Of a stretch of 64,000 nt of DNA, positions 35,323 through 43,554 are shown in pieces. Both the position numbers and the translations under genes were made by a program. Source of the DNA: Hyalangium gracile (GTDB lineage Bacteria > Myxococcota > Myxococcia > Myxococcales > Myxococcaceae); assembly GCF_020103725.1 (NCBI RefSeq), contig NZ_JAHXBG010000021.1:124001-188000 (forward strand), written 5' to 3'. The notes beneath the pieces were generated by a model. It saw only the letters and a list, made by a program, of their open reading frames with translations. It was not told where the DNA came from and ran no database searches. The stretch's first letter is position 1, and every line of letters begins with the position of its first letter.

Positions 35323-37932
35323 ATGTTCATCCAAGACCTCCATTCGCGGCGCGCGCGCTGGCACGTGCCGGGCCTCCTCGCGCCACTGCTCGGGCTCCTC
35401 CTGGCTCCGGGTGAGGCGGACGCGGTGCCGCGCCCCCAGCTGGTCAATACGCGCATCTCCACGCCCTTCGGCGCCAACGGCCACTCCTCCACGATTGATG
35501 GCCGGGTCTTCATCGGCAACGTGCGGGAGGACCAGGTGACGACGACCACCACCTGGAGGGCTCGGGTCTTCCGGCCCGAGGCGGTGACCTACGACGCCGA
35601 GGGCAAGCCTGGCTTCGCGAGTGCCTTCTCCACCGGGAAGACCCTGGACGTGAAGAACGGGGAGAACGCGCTGGCGTTCTGCTTCACCCAGCCCGCGCAG
35701 CCCTACACGCTCAGCAGCGGCGTGGCCATCTACCAGCCCTTCCTCTTCGACTCGCAGATGTACAACGGCCCGAACATCTTCCGCCGCCGCACCGTGGACA
35801 TCCGGGTGAGCCAGCCGTTCACGCCCCAGGCGGAGATCGCCTCGTTCACGACGGGCGCGCTGGAGACCCTGACCACCGTCACGGGCGCCCACATCCGGGG
35901 CATCGAGCCGACGATGACCTCCGACGGGCGGCTGCTCATCTACCAGGGCGGTCCGGACAACAACGGCGTCATCGACCACCTGATGTACTCCTACAACCCC
36001 ACGCCCTGCGCCAGCACGGGCTGGAGCACCCCGCGCCCCGTGTCGGCGATGTTCAGCGACCCGAACACGGCGCTCAAGCGCTACCCGCTGGCCTGGCAGC
36101 GAATGAAGGCCGCCACGGGCGAGGAGTTCGGTGACACCGCCGCGACAGGGCTGATCCGCGGCGCCTATCCCTGGGTGGACCACGAGGGGCGCAACCTGCT
36201 CTACGCCGCCGTGCGGTACACGGATGGCGCGCGGCGCGAGGCCATCAGCCTGATCGGCTCGGAGACGGGCTGGGCCGCCTACCACATCGACGGGAGCCTC
36301 AACACGGACCGCCTGGACCGGGGTCACCTCTTCTACTCGGGCCCCATGTGGAACTTCGAGCAGGAGCGCCACCCGTCGCAGAACTTCCCGCCCGGCTCCA
36401 GCAACGAGACGAAGTACCTGCCCGTCACCAAGACGCACGACGTGCTGGCCCTCTTCGGCAGCAACACGGCGGACTACAACGAGGTGGACATCGGCGAGCT
36501 GCTCAACCCCTTCCAGGTGCTCTTCCTGCCGATGAACGAGCTGGTCACCCGGACCGGCGACTATGACGTGACGCGCACGCCGGACCTCTCGGGCCGCTTC
36601 TTCACGGGCACCGTCACCGGCACCGCGCAGATCTCCGACAAGAACAACGTGACGCAGCCGGCCTCGGGCTCGCTGTGGCAGCCGCAGGGCAAGGGCAAGG
36701 CGCTGGTCCTCCCCGGCGGCGGGGCCCTCACCGTGAACCTCGCGGATGCCAGCGGCACCACGCCCGGCATCGGCGCGCCGGTGAAGGGCTTCACCGTGCA
36801 GCTCGCCGTCCGCCCGGACGCGGCCATCAACCAGGGCTGCACGACGGGCAACCCGTACCGCTACCTGCTGCAGAAGCGCGGCACGCTGGACCTCATCTAC
36901 GAGGCGAACGACACGGTCCAGATGTCGTTCCAGATCAACGGGCAGCGGGTACGCCTGGGACGGAGCCCCGTGCTGCCCAAGGGCGTGTGGACCCACCTGG
37001 CCTACACCTGGGACGGAACGACGGGGCAGTTCGCCGAGTACGTCAACGGCGTGGAGACGGGGCGGGTGCTCCCCACGGCGCCGGGCACCTTCCAGCTGGG
37101 CACGGGGGTGCTGTCCATCGGCGCGGGAGTGACGCTGGACACGCAGGCCTGCCCGGCCAATGGCGAAGGCTCGTTCAAGGGGTTCATCGACGAGGTGCGG
37201 TTCTTCGCCCACACACGCTCCAACCGCAGCGTCTGCATGTCGACGCTGGGCGCGGACTGCAAGGAGGCGGCGATCCAGGAGGAGCCCACGCTCGGCCAGT
37301 TCGTCATGAGCCACCAGTTCCCGGGCTGCAACAGCGTCTCCGCGCTGGGCTCGCAGGCGTGCGCCGCGGCCATGCACCGCGTCTGCGCCCAGCGAGGAGC
37401 GGACGACGCGCTGAGCAGCGCCACCAACTTCTACGAGACGCTCCAGCAGGTCATCGGCAACCGTCCCCCCATCTCCCTGGTGGGCGTCCCGTCCTCAGCG
37501 ACGGCCACCGAGGTGAACGTGGCCTGCGCCCCCATCCAGCACGAGAGCCTGGCGGTGACGTTCGAGGAGCTGGCGCGCAAGCACTCCGGCTGCGCGGATG
37601 AGCGGTCCATCTCCTCCACGCACTGCACCGCGGCCGCGCGCCGCTGGTGCACGAGCCTGGGCTGGACGACGGGGCAGATCTTCGAGATGACGTCCCGGCC
37701 GTGGGTGGGCTGCTTCAACTCGGGGCTGCGCCAGAACGTGCCCTGGAGCCAGCTTGGGCCGGCCTCCAGCACGGGCAACTTCGCGGCCGCGGCCTCCCGG
37801 CTGGAGGTCAGCGCCTGGTGCCAGACGCGAGGCTACGGCGCCGGCGTCGTCCAGGAGATCCCCAGCGCCACCGAGGCCCTCGTCCACTGCTTCCAGCCAT
37901 CCGTGACGCGGCCGTGGAGGTTCATGCCCTGA
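35323..37932 (+). CDS. Exported LamG-like protein with C-terminal Cys-rich repeats
   Basis: 869 residues from ATG 35323 (GGAG five bases upstream), giving a signal peptide that ends near GEADA; ATG 35287 is a possible alternative. Residues ~30-410 include beta-propeller-like stretches (EPTMTSDGRLLIYQG, GAYPWVDHEGRNLLYA). A LamG/concanavalin-like domain lies at ~470-650 (WTHLAYTWDGTTGQFAEYV, GFIDEVRFF). The C-terminal ~220 residues carry three related Cys-containing units with a GC...S..C.AA..R.C...G layout (for example SSTHCTAAARRWCTSLGW). The units would form disulfides outside the cytoplasm. Family and function not recognised. It converges with the kinase gene 9 bp away. Confidence 0.75.
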   Translation: MFIQDLHSRRARWHVPGLLAPLLGLLLAPGEADAVPRPQLVNTRISTPFGANGHSSTIDGRVFIGNVREDQVTTTTTWRARVFRPEAVTYDAEGKPGFASAFSTGKTLDVKNGENALAFCFTQPAQPYTLSSGVAIYQPFLFDSQMYNGPNIFRRRTVDIRVSQPFTPQAEIASFTTGALETLTTVTGAHIRGIEPTMTSDGRLLIYQGGPDNNGVIDHLMYSYNPTPCASTGWSTPRPVSAMFSDPNTALKRYPLAWQRMKAATGEEFGDTAATGLIRGAYPWVDHEGRNLLYAAVRYTDGARREAISLIGSETGWAAYHIDGSLNTDRLDRGHLFYSGPMWNFEQERHPSQNFPPGSSNETKYLPVTKTHDVLALFGSNTADYNEVDIGELLNPFQVLFLPMNELVTRTGDYDVTRTPDLSGRFFTGTVTGTAQISDKNNVTQPASGSLWQPQGKGKALVLPGGGALTVNLADASGTTPGIGAPVKGFTVQLAVRPDAAINQGCTTGNPYRYLLQKRGTLDLIYEANDTVQMSFQINGQRVRLGRSPVLPKGVWTHLAYTWDGTTGQFAEYVNGVETGRVLPTAPGTFQLGTGVLSIGAGVTLDTQACPANGEGSFKGFIDEVRFFAHTRSNRSVCMSTLGADCKEAAIQEEPTLGQFVMSHQFPGCNSVSALGSQACAAAMHRVCAQRGADDALSSATNFYETLQQVIGNRPPISLVGVPSSATATEVNVACAPIQHESLAVTFEELARKHSGCADERSISSTHCTAAARRWCTSLGWTTGQIFEMTSRPWVGCFNSGLRQNVPWSQLGPASSTGNFAAAASRLEVSAWCQTRGYGAGVVQEIPSATEALVHCFQPSVTRPWRFMP

Positions 37933-37941
37933 CGGCGCTCC

Positions 37942-39252
37942 TCAAGCCGTGGCGGACACCGGGTGGTGGGCGATGGCTGGCAGACGGATGCACAGCCGCG
38001 CCCCACCCTCTTCCCGGTTCGCCGCCGTCAGCGTGCCACCGAACTGCTCCACGTACTCCCGCGACAGCATCAGCCCGAGCCCCGTGCCTCGCTCGGGCTC
38101 CTTCGTCGTGAAGAAGGGCTCGAACAACCTGGGCAGCACCTCCTCGGGGAAGCCGGGGCCGTTGTCCTCGATGAGCAGTTGGACCGCCTCGCCCTCCACA
38201 CGCGCCTGGACCCGGACTTCGCTCTCCTGCCCGCGGCGAGCCTCCAGCGCGTCACTGGCGTTGACCAGCAGGTTGAGGATGACCTGCGCCAGCCGTCGGC
38301 GCACCACGTGGACCTCGGGCAGCTCCGCGGGCAGCTCCACCCGAAGCCGGGCCACGCTCTTGAGCCGGACGGACGCCAGCCGCGCCGCATCCGTCACCAC
38401 CTCCGCGAGCGAGCACCGCGCGGGCTCCTCCGTCGCGTCCATCCGCGAGAAGCCGCGGAGATCGGACACGATCTGCCGGATGCGCTCCACGCCGCTGTTC
38501 ACGTCCTGGAACGCCTCGCGCACCTCCTCTCGGGAGCCCGGCGGCGTGCTCAGCAGCTCCCGCCCCAGGAAGTCCAGGTTCGTACGCACATAGGCGATGG
38601 GGTTGTTCAGCTCGTGCGCCACGCCCGCCGCCAGGCGGCCGATGGTGGCCAGCCGCTCGGACTGGGCCCGGCGGCGCTCGCTCGCGGCCAGCTTCTCCAG
38701 GGCCTCGCGCCGCGAGCGCTCCAGCCGCGTCTCGTTCTCCGCGAGCCGCGCCTTGCGGAACTGAACGCCCCCGTACAGCCCGAAGAACATCATCACGAGC
38801 ATCATCAGCGACCACAGGAAGGCCTCGAGCGGTGACGCTCCCGAGGCATGCAGCATCCACCCGCCGCCCAGCGCGCTCACGAGGCCGCACGTCACGGGCG
38901 CCCCCAGCGTCTCGGTGGACGCCATCGCCATCACGAGCGGAATCGCGGGGGAGAAGGAGAAGTACGGCCCATGGGGCCCGCCGCCCAAGGCGACCAGCCC
39001 CAGGTAGCAGAGCGCGGAGACGATCCCGTAGCCCGAGCTCACCAGCCATGACTGGAAGGGGCTCGTGTGGTTCATCGCCAGCCCGGTCAGGATCATCGCC
39101 ACCGCCCAGGCCAGCCGCACCGCGAGCGGCTCCCAGCTGGCGTGCTCCAGGATGAGCAGATCCACGCCGTAGAGGAGGACGACCACCACGGCAAACACCA
39201 CCAGCGTCCGTTGACGTACCCGTCCTTTTTCCTGGGCGTCTGTTCCACTCAT
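37942..39252 (-). CDS. Membrane-bound sensor histidine kinase
   Basis: 436 residues from ATG 39252 (MSGTDAQEK), selected because upstream residues add nothing recognisable. The N-terminal half has about six hydrophobic segments (TLVVFAVVVVLLYGVDLLI through SLMMLVMMFFGLYGG) with no extracytoplasmic domain. A coiled-coil linker (LERSRREALEKLAASERR), HisKA with H-box [16 protein letters not shown] and HATPase (N-box ILNLLVNASDAL, G1 DNGPGFP, F-box [11 protein letters not shown]2 GTGLGLML) follow. The lack of a large external loop suggests sensing in or at the membrane. No partner regulator is adjacent. Divergent from the Tad-like operon across a palindrome-rich gap. Confidence 0.9.
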   Translation of the reverse strand: MSGTDAQEKGRVRQRTLVVFAVVVVLLYGVDLLILEHASWEPLAVRLAWAVAMILTGLAMNHTSPFQSWLVSSGYGIVSALCYLGLVALGGGPHGPYFSFSPAIPLVMAMASTETLGAPVTCGLVSALGGGWMLHASGASPLEAFLWSLMMLVMMFFGLYGGVQFRKARLAENETRLERSRREALEKLAASERRRAQSERLATIGRLAAGVAHELNNPIAYVRTNLDFLGRELLSTPPGSREEVREAFQDVNSGVERIRQIVSDLRGFSRMDATEEPARCSLAEVVTDAARLASVRLKSVARLRVELPAELPEVHVVRRRLAQVILNLLVNASDALEARRGQESEVRVQARVEGEAVQLLIEDNGPGFPEEVLPRLFEPFFTTKEPERGTGLGLMLSREYVEQFGGTLTAANREEGGARLCIRLPAIAHHPVSATA

Positions 39253-39571
39253 GCCGACGAGAGTGAATCGATGGATTCTTGCTCGCAACGCGAGGGGACA
39301 GCGGCGTCATTGAAGCGACAGTCCTATCGGCTCGGAGGGCCGAGCCTCCTCCGAGGGGTACCTGTACCCACAATCCCACCTCCACGGAAAGCCTGCCGTC
39401 CCGGAGACAACTGTCTCCGCTCTGGTGACTGCCGACACCAGGGGCGGGGACTCCACGAGGCCCCGGGGCCCCGCGTCAAAGGGGCGCTCCAGGCGGTGGG
39501 GCCTCCTCCGGCCGTGGCATGCCCGTCGCAGTAGGCGGGGGGGCTGCTCGCAGGCCCTGGAGCCCCCCGCC
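39253..39571. other. Intergenic region with three inverted repeats
   Basis: A 319-bp gap between the divergent histidine kinase and the Tad-like operon. It holds GGCTCGG-N4-CCGAGCC at 39329-39346, the palindrome GGGTAC-CT-GTACCC at 39356-39369 and the longer palindrome at 39402-39419. No open frame with coding character was seen in it. The operon start used here is GTG 39572. Confidence 0.6.
39402..39419. promoter_or_regulatory. 18-bp palindrome CGGAGACA-AC-TGTCTCCG
   Basis: Eight-base perfect arms around a 2-base centre, too tight to form a good RNA hairpin but ideal for a dimeric DNA-binding protein. Located 153 bp before the Tad-like operon start and 150 bp before the divergent kinase start, so it could control either. 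The regulator is unknown. Confidence 0.5.
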
Positions 39572-40351
39572 GTGTCCTACCCGTCCTCACCCTCCCGTCG
39601 AAAGGCCGTCCGCCCGAGCTCGCAGCGGGGCCAGGCCACCGTGGAGGCCGCCATCAGCCTCCCGCTGACCCTCTTCCTCTTCCTGGGCACGCTGCAGCTG
39701 TTCCTGCTGCTCCAGGCCCAGGCGCTCACCGGCTACGCCGCCTTCCGGGCCGTGCGCACCGGCAGCGTCAAGTACGGGGACTGCGAGGCGATGACGCACG
39801 CGGCCATCGCCTCGCTGCTGCCCTCCTTCGCTCGCACGGACTCGGCGGTGGCGCTGGGCACCTCCTTCCGCCTCCACCGCGAGAACCGCTTCACTCCCGC
39901 GGCGGACAGCGGGCACTCCGGCAGCATCGTCTGGATTGCCCGGGAGCGCCCGCTGGCCTCGGAGATCCGCGCGGACGAGGAGCGCAGCTTCGATGATCCG
40001 GCTCGCTACTCCAGCGTCACGGACGTCACCCGGCTCGAGGCGCGGCTCGTCTTCTGGTACCCCATGCGCGTCCCCTTCGCGAACTGGGTGCTGAGCCGGA
40101 TGTTCCTGGCCCAGCTGGGGCTGCGCGACTTCGTCGCCGTGGACCCGCTGGTGCCCGCTCACGATGCGCGCTGGGGCGCGACCAGGCCCGTCACGCTCGA
40201 GGCCTCCATCCGCGAGGAGATGCTGCGGCGCGCCGACCGCCGCCAGTACGCCTTCCCGCTCCAGGCCACCTACGCCATGCGGATGATGACGCCGCCGCGT
40301 CCGCGGTTCTTCGCCACGCAGAACTGCCCCTTCCCCTCGGAGGCGCCATGA
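39572..40351 (+). CDS. TadE-like pseudopilin protein
   Basis: 259 residues from GTG 39572; the longer in-frame start gives only an Arg-rich tail. Near the N-terminus is the TadE/TadG class signature: a short basic leader with RGQATVEAAISLPL followed by a hydrophobic helix (TLFLFLGTLQLFLLLQAQ). The Glu in VEAA is the residue conserved in prepilin-like TadE proteins. The remainder is soluble and exported, with one conserved-looking WYPMRVPFANW stretch. It is the first gene of a tight four-gene operon (next start overlaps as ATGA). Likely a minor pseudopilin of a Tad/Flp-type fibre or secretion machine at the cytoplasmic membrane. Confidence 0.75.
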   Translation: MSYPSSPSRRKAVRPSSQRGQATVEAAISLPLTLFLFLGTLQLFLLLQAQALTGYAAFRAVRTGSVKYGDCEAMTHAAIASLLPSFARTDSAVALGTSFRLHRENRFTPAADSGHSGSIVWIARERPLASEIRADEERSFDDPARYSSVTDVTRLEARLVFWYPMRVPFANWVLSRMFLAQLGLRDFVAVDPLVPAHDARWGATRPVTLEASIREEMLRRADRRQYAFPLQATYAMRMMTPPRPRFFATQNCPFPSEAP

Positions 40352-41835
40352 GCTCCCGCTCCCCTCGCGGACAGTCGCTGATCCTCATGTGCATCGCGCT
40401 GCTGTTCCTGGTGCTGATGGTGTGCCTCACCCTGTCCTTCTCCATGAAGCTGCGCGACAAGATGGAGACGCAGAACGTGGCGGACCTGGCGGCCTACAGC
40501 GGCGCGGTGGCCACCGCGCGCACGTTCAACAGCGTGGCCCTCATGCGGCGCGCGCAGACCGGCAACCTGGTGGCCATCTCCTCGGTGATGAGCCTCATCA
40601 GCTGGACGAGCATGGTGCGCGCGGACCTCAACTCCGCTCGCATGGCCGCCCACGGCTGCTCCGCCGCCGCCACCACCCTGGAGGCGCTGGACGAGAAGAA
40701 CGCGGAGATTGAGGAGCGGTGGCACGAGCTGGACGCCCGCGCCGGCGTGCAGGCCTACAACATCCAGATCCTCGGCAACTACCTGGCCTACCTGCAGGGA
40801 AAGATGTTCGAGGAGCTGCAGCAGTCCGTCTCGGGCGGCCCCGAGTCCTTCGCCGCGCGCATGACGGCCATGGCCAGTGAAAACAGCCGCTTCCCGGGCG
40901 AGCTGCACGCCGGCCCCACCCCCGTGTCCGTGGGGGAGCTGGTGCATGCGACGTCGGGCGGCAATGGCCACGCCATGGACATGGCCATGGCCTCCCGCGG
41001 GTACGGGTTCATCACCCGCCGCCAGGTGGACCCCTCCATGAACGCCCCGGGCGGAATCCTGGGAGCGCTGGGCGCGGCCGGGGCCCGCCTGCGCGTCATC
41101 GAGGGCGGCGGCAGCGCCTACTGGGGCTCGGAGCTGGGCCACGGCGGCCGAGCGGACTCCACGTGGTTCACCTTCGCGGAGGACCACGCCACCCTGGAGG
41201 TGACCTTCCCCGGCTGCGCCCCCTTCCGCGTCACGGCCACCGCCGGCGTGCGGGCCACCGACAAGGAGGATGCCTCGGACGACCACTGGTGGACCCCGGC
41301 CAGCTCGAAGCTGGGCCAGGCGGATGTAGGCATGGAGAAGCAGCACCGGCACACCCTCATGTCCTGCTGGCCGCGCCAGTTCTGCCCCAACACCTTCATT
41401 GGCGGCATGACGTACAACACCGCCGACCAGGAGGAAGCCAACCTCTGGGCCCAGCCCAAGAATTTCGCGCTGGTACAGCGCGACTACCGGGCGCGGGGAC
41501 GCAACAGCGCGCCCTGGGAGCTCGTCTTCCAGCTGCGCTTCACCCCCGACTCCAACAGCTCCTTCGACAGCCACGGCTGGAACACGGCGGATGGCACCGA
41601 CATCAGCGTGCAGTCGGCGCTGGGCACCGGGCTGGCCTACTACCACCGGCCGGGCCACTGGAACGAGCCCCCCAACCTCTGGAACCCCTTCTGGCGCGCC
41701 ACCCTCGTCTCGGCCGATGTCGATGCCGCGGGGGACCCTCGGAGAGGCGGCACGGACATTGCTGACACGGTGGGAGAGCCCGCCGCGGAAGCGCTCCGGC
41801 AGCTCACTCTCGCTGGCTACAAAGGAGTCCACTGA
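40348..41835 (+). CDS. TadG-like Flp pilus assembly protein
   Basis: 495 residues, starting within the ATGA overlap with the previous stop. The N-terminus has SPRGQSLILM and a hydrophobic helix (MCIALLFLVLMVCLTLSFSM), then KMETQNVADLAAYSGAVATAR, the DAAALAAA-like motif seen in TadG proteins after the membrane anchor. The large remainder is a periplasmic domain without a visible von Willebrand A MIDAS motif, unlike many TadG proteins. Two-residue overlap logic (TGATG) couples it to the next gene. Probably an anchored periplasmic component of a Tad-like apparatus. Confidence 0.72.
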   Translation: MSSRSPRGQSLILMCIALLFLVLMVCLTLSFSMKLRDKMETQNVADLAAYSGAVATARTFNSVALMRRAQTGNLVAISSVMSLISWTSMVRADLNSARMAAHGCSAAATTLEALDEKNAEIEERWHELDARAGVQAYNIQILGNYLAYLQGKMFEELQQSVSGGPESFAARMTAMASENSRFPGELHAGPTPVSVGELVHATSGGNGHAMDMAMASRGYGFITRRQVDPSMNAPGGILGALGAAGARLRVIEGGGSAYWGSELGHGGRADSTWFTFAEDHATLEVTFPGCAPFRVTATAGVRATDKEDASDDHWWTPASSKLGQADVGMEKQHRHTLMSCWPRQFCPNTFIGGMTYNTADQEEANLWAQPKNFALVQRDYRARGRNSAPWELVFQLRFTPDSNSSFDSHGWNTADGTDISVQSALGTGLAYYHRPGHWNEPPNLWNPFWRATLVSADVDAAGDPRRGGTDIADTVGEPAAEALRQLTLAGYKGVH

Positions 41836-42899
41836 TGCGCGCCGCCCCCCACGCCTCCCGAGGACAAGCCCTGGTGGAGCTGAGCCTGGGACTGCTCACC
41901 TTCACCGTCGTGGCGGTGTACGGCATCCACTTCGCCGAGGTGGGCTACCTCTCGCTCAAGGTGCCCGAGGCGGCCGTCTCTCCGCTGTGGGACAGCACCG
42001 CGCTGCGCGTGCACCGCATGGAGCCCCGGAAGGAGCAGATTGGTGACTTCCGCTCCTTCGAGAACATCGCCCCCGAGGTGCAGGCCCACGCCCGCGCGCG
42101 CTACGGAGACTTCGATGGGCGCAGCTCCACCCTGAACGGCCGCCCCGAGCTCACCCAGGTCTTCACGCGGATGAACGGGCTGAAGCTGGACTGCACCCGG
42201 GATGATCAGGTGGCGTTCGACGTGCCCCGCAGCCGCCGCCCGGCGCTGATGATGCCCCAGGACGGAGACTTCGGCGTTCCCCAGCCCGGGCAGGACCTGG
42301 GCGAGGAGACGGACAGCCCGCTCGACGGCATCTACGAGAACGTGGGCGGCATCAGCTGCTCGGCGCAGGCGGACCTCCAGGGGCTGCCGTCGCTGCCCGT
42401 CCTCGTGCTGGACAAGGCGCGCGCCCTCATCCATGGCGAGGCGCCGGCGCAGCACGAGACGATGAAGGCCTGCGCGACGGGCCAGGCCGTGGGCGGCGTG
42501 TGCTCCGGGCGCTATGGAATCCTCCTGGGGGACTTCGGCTTCGCCGACGCGGACCTGGGCGACCACTGCCCCCTGCAGGCCGAGCGCCCCAATGAGCCCT
42601 GCCGCGAGAACCCCACCTTCTATTACGCGGCGATGAAGGTGTTCTCCAACAACGGGCGCGCCGCGGGCCGCGCGGCCTCCGACTTCGCCGAGGCCTTCGC
42701 CGGCTACAGCCCCATCGACGAGAACGGCTTCTTCATGAGCTACCGCGGCGAGGAGGACGACTACATCGAGAACGACACGCCGCGCGGCGAGGAGCTGGAC
42801 GAGGTGGACCGCCCCCGCAACACCGGCGGCCCGGACCACAAGCCGACCGCCGTGCGCCGTGCGTCCAACCTGTGCTTCCTGGGGATGCGGGAATGCTGA
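41835..42899 (+). CDS. TadE-like exported protein
   Basis: 354 residues. AAAGGAG seven bases upstream supports ATG 41835, which overlaps the previous stop as TGATG. The N-terminus repeats the TadE-type plan: SRGQALVELSLGLLTFTVVAVYGI, with Glu after the helix start, then a long soluble domain with about eight Cys, for example the CSAQ, CATG, CSGRYG and CRENP stretches, that could form disulfides. Third pseudopilin-like gene of the operon. Its large Cys-containing domain is not recognised. Confidence 0.65.
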   Translation: MRAAPHASRGQALVELSLGLLTFTVVAVYGIHFAEVGYLSLKVPEAAVSPLWDSTALRVHRMEPRKEQIGDFRSFENIAPEVQAHARARYGDFDGRSSTLNGRPELTQVFTRMNGLKLDCTRDDQVAFDVPRSRRPALMMPQDGDFGVPQPGQDLGEETDSPLDGIYENVGGISCSAQADLQGLPSLPVLVLDKARALIHGEAPAQHETMKACATGQAVGGVCSGRYGILLGDFGFADADLGDHCPLQAERPNEPCRENPTFYYAAMKVFSNNGRAAGRAASDFAEAFAGYSPIDENGFFMSYRGEEDDYIENDTPRGEELDEVDRPRNTGGPDHKPTAVRRASNLCFLGMREC

Positions 42900-43540
42900 G
42901 CCCACTGATCGCCGTCACGGTGCTGCTGGCCGCCGCTCCCGGCGCGGATCCGCTCCGCTGGGAGGTGCCGGGCCTGGTCACCCAGGTGGAGGTGCCCGGC
43001 CGGATGAACATGGCGGGCATTCCCATCCGCCTGCAGGCCTATACCTCCCGGCACTCGGTGCAGCAGCTGCTGCAGCACTTCGCCACCGCCTTCGACGAGG
43101 CCGGCTTCTACATCGAGCGCAACCAGCGCCAGTTCGCGGCCCAGCCGCACCTCACGGCGCTGGATACGAAGACGTTCACCGCCTACACCGTCATCCTCGA
43201 GCGCGAGCCGAGCGGGCTCACCTCCGTGGTGATTGGCGAGGCGAAGCTCGGGGCAGCTGCTCCGCCTGCCAGGCCGTCCTCCACCCTGCTCTACCCCGGC
43301 GCCCAGAGCCCCGTGCAGGGTGACTTCGAGGGGGCACGGACGCTGGCGTATCAGGTGGTGGCCAGCAAGGAGCAGGTGGCGGACTGGTACCGCGAGCAGC
43401 TCACGCGCGCCGGTTTCCAGGAAGAGGCGCCCGGCATCTTCCGCCGCTCCGAGCAGGAGCTTCGCCTGAACCTCACGCAGAGCGGGGGCTCGGTCCAGGT
43501 GGGGGTGTTCCTCACGACCGCGGGCGCGGCGGCGCCCTGA
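42893..43540 (+). CDS. Exported hypothetical protein of the Tad-like operon
   Basis: 215 residues. ATG 42893 overlaps the previous stop by 7 bases, which fixes the start. A signal peptide (SPLIAVTVLLAAAPGA) is followed by two similar alpha/beta halves, each with a helix bearing a Phe/Tyr-rich strand after it: SVQQLLQHFATAFDEAGFYIERN and, later, QVADWYREQLTRAGFQEEAPG. Such repeated modules resemble small periplasmic assembly proteins, but no family is assigned. Its place at the end of the operon suggests an accessory role for the apparatus. Confidence 0.65.
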   Translation: MLSPLIAVTVLLAAAPGADPLRWEVPGLVTQVEVPGRMNMAGIPIRLQAYTSRHSVQQLLQHFATAFDEAGFYIERNQRQFAAQPHLTALDTKTFTAYTVILEREPSGLTSVVIGEAKLGAAAPPARPSSTLLYPGAQSPVQGDFEGARTLAYQVVASKEQVADWYREQLTRAGFQEEAPGIFRRSEQELRLNLTQSGGSVQVGVFLTTAGAAAP

Positions 43541-43554
43541 GGCGGCGGGGAGCT

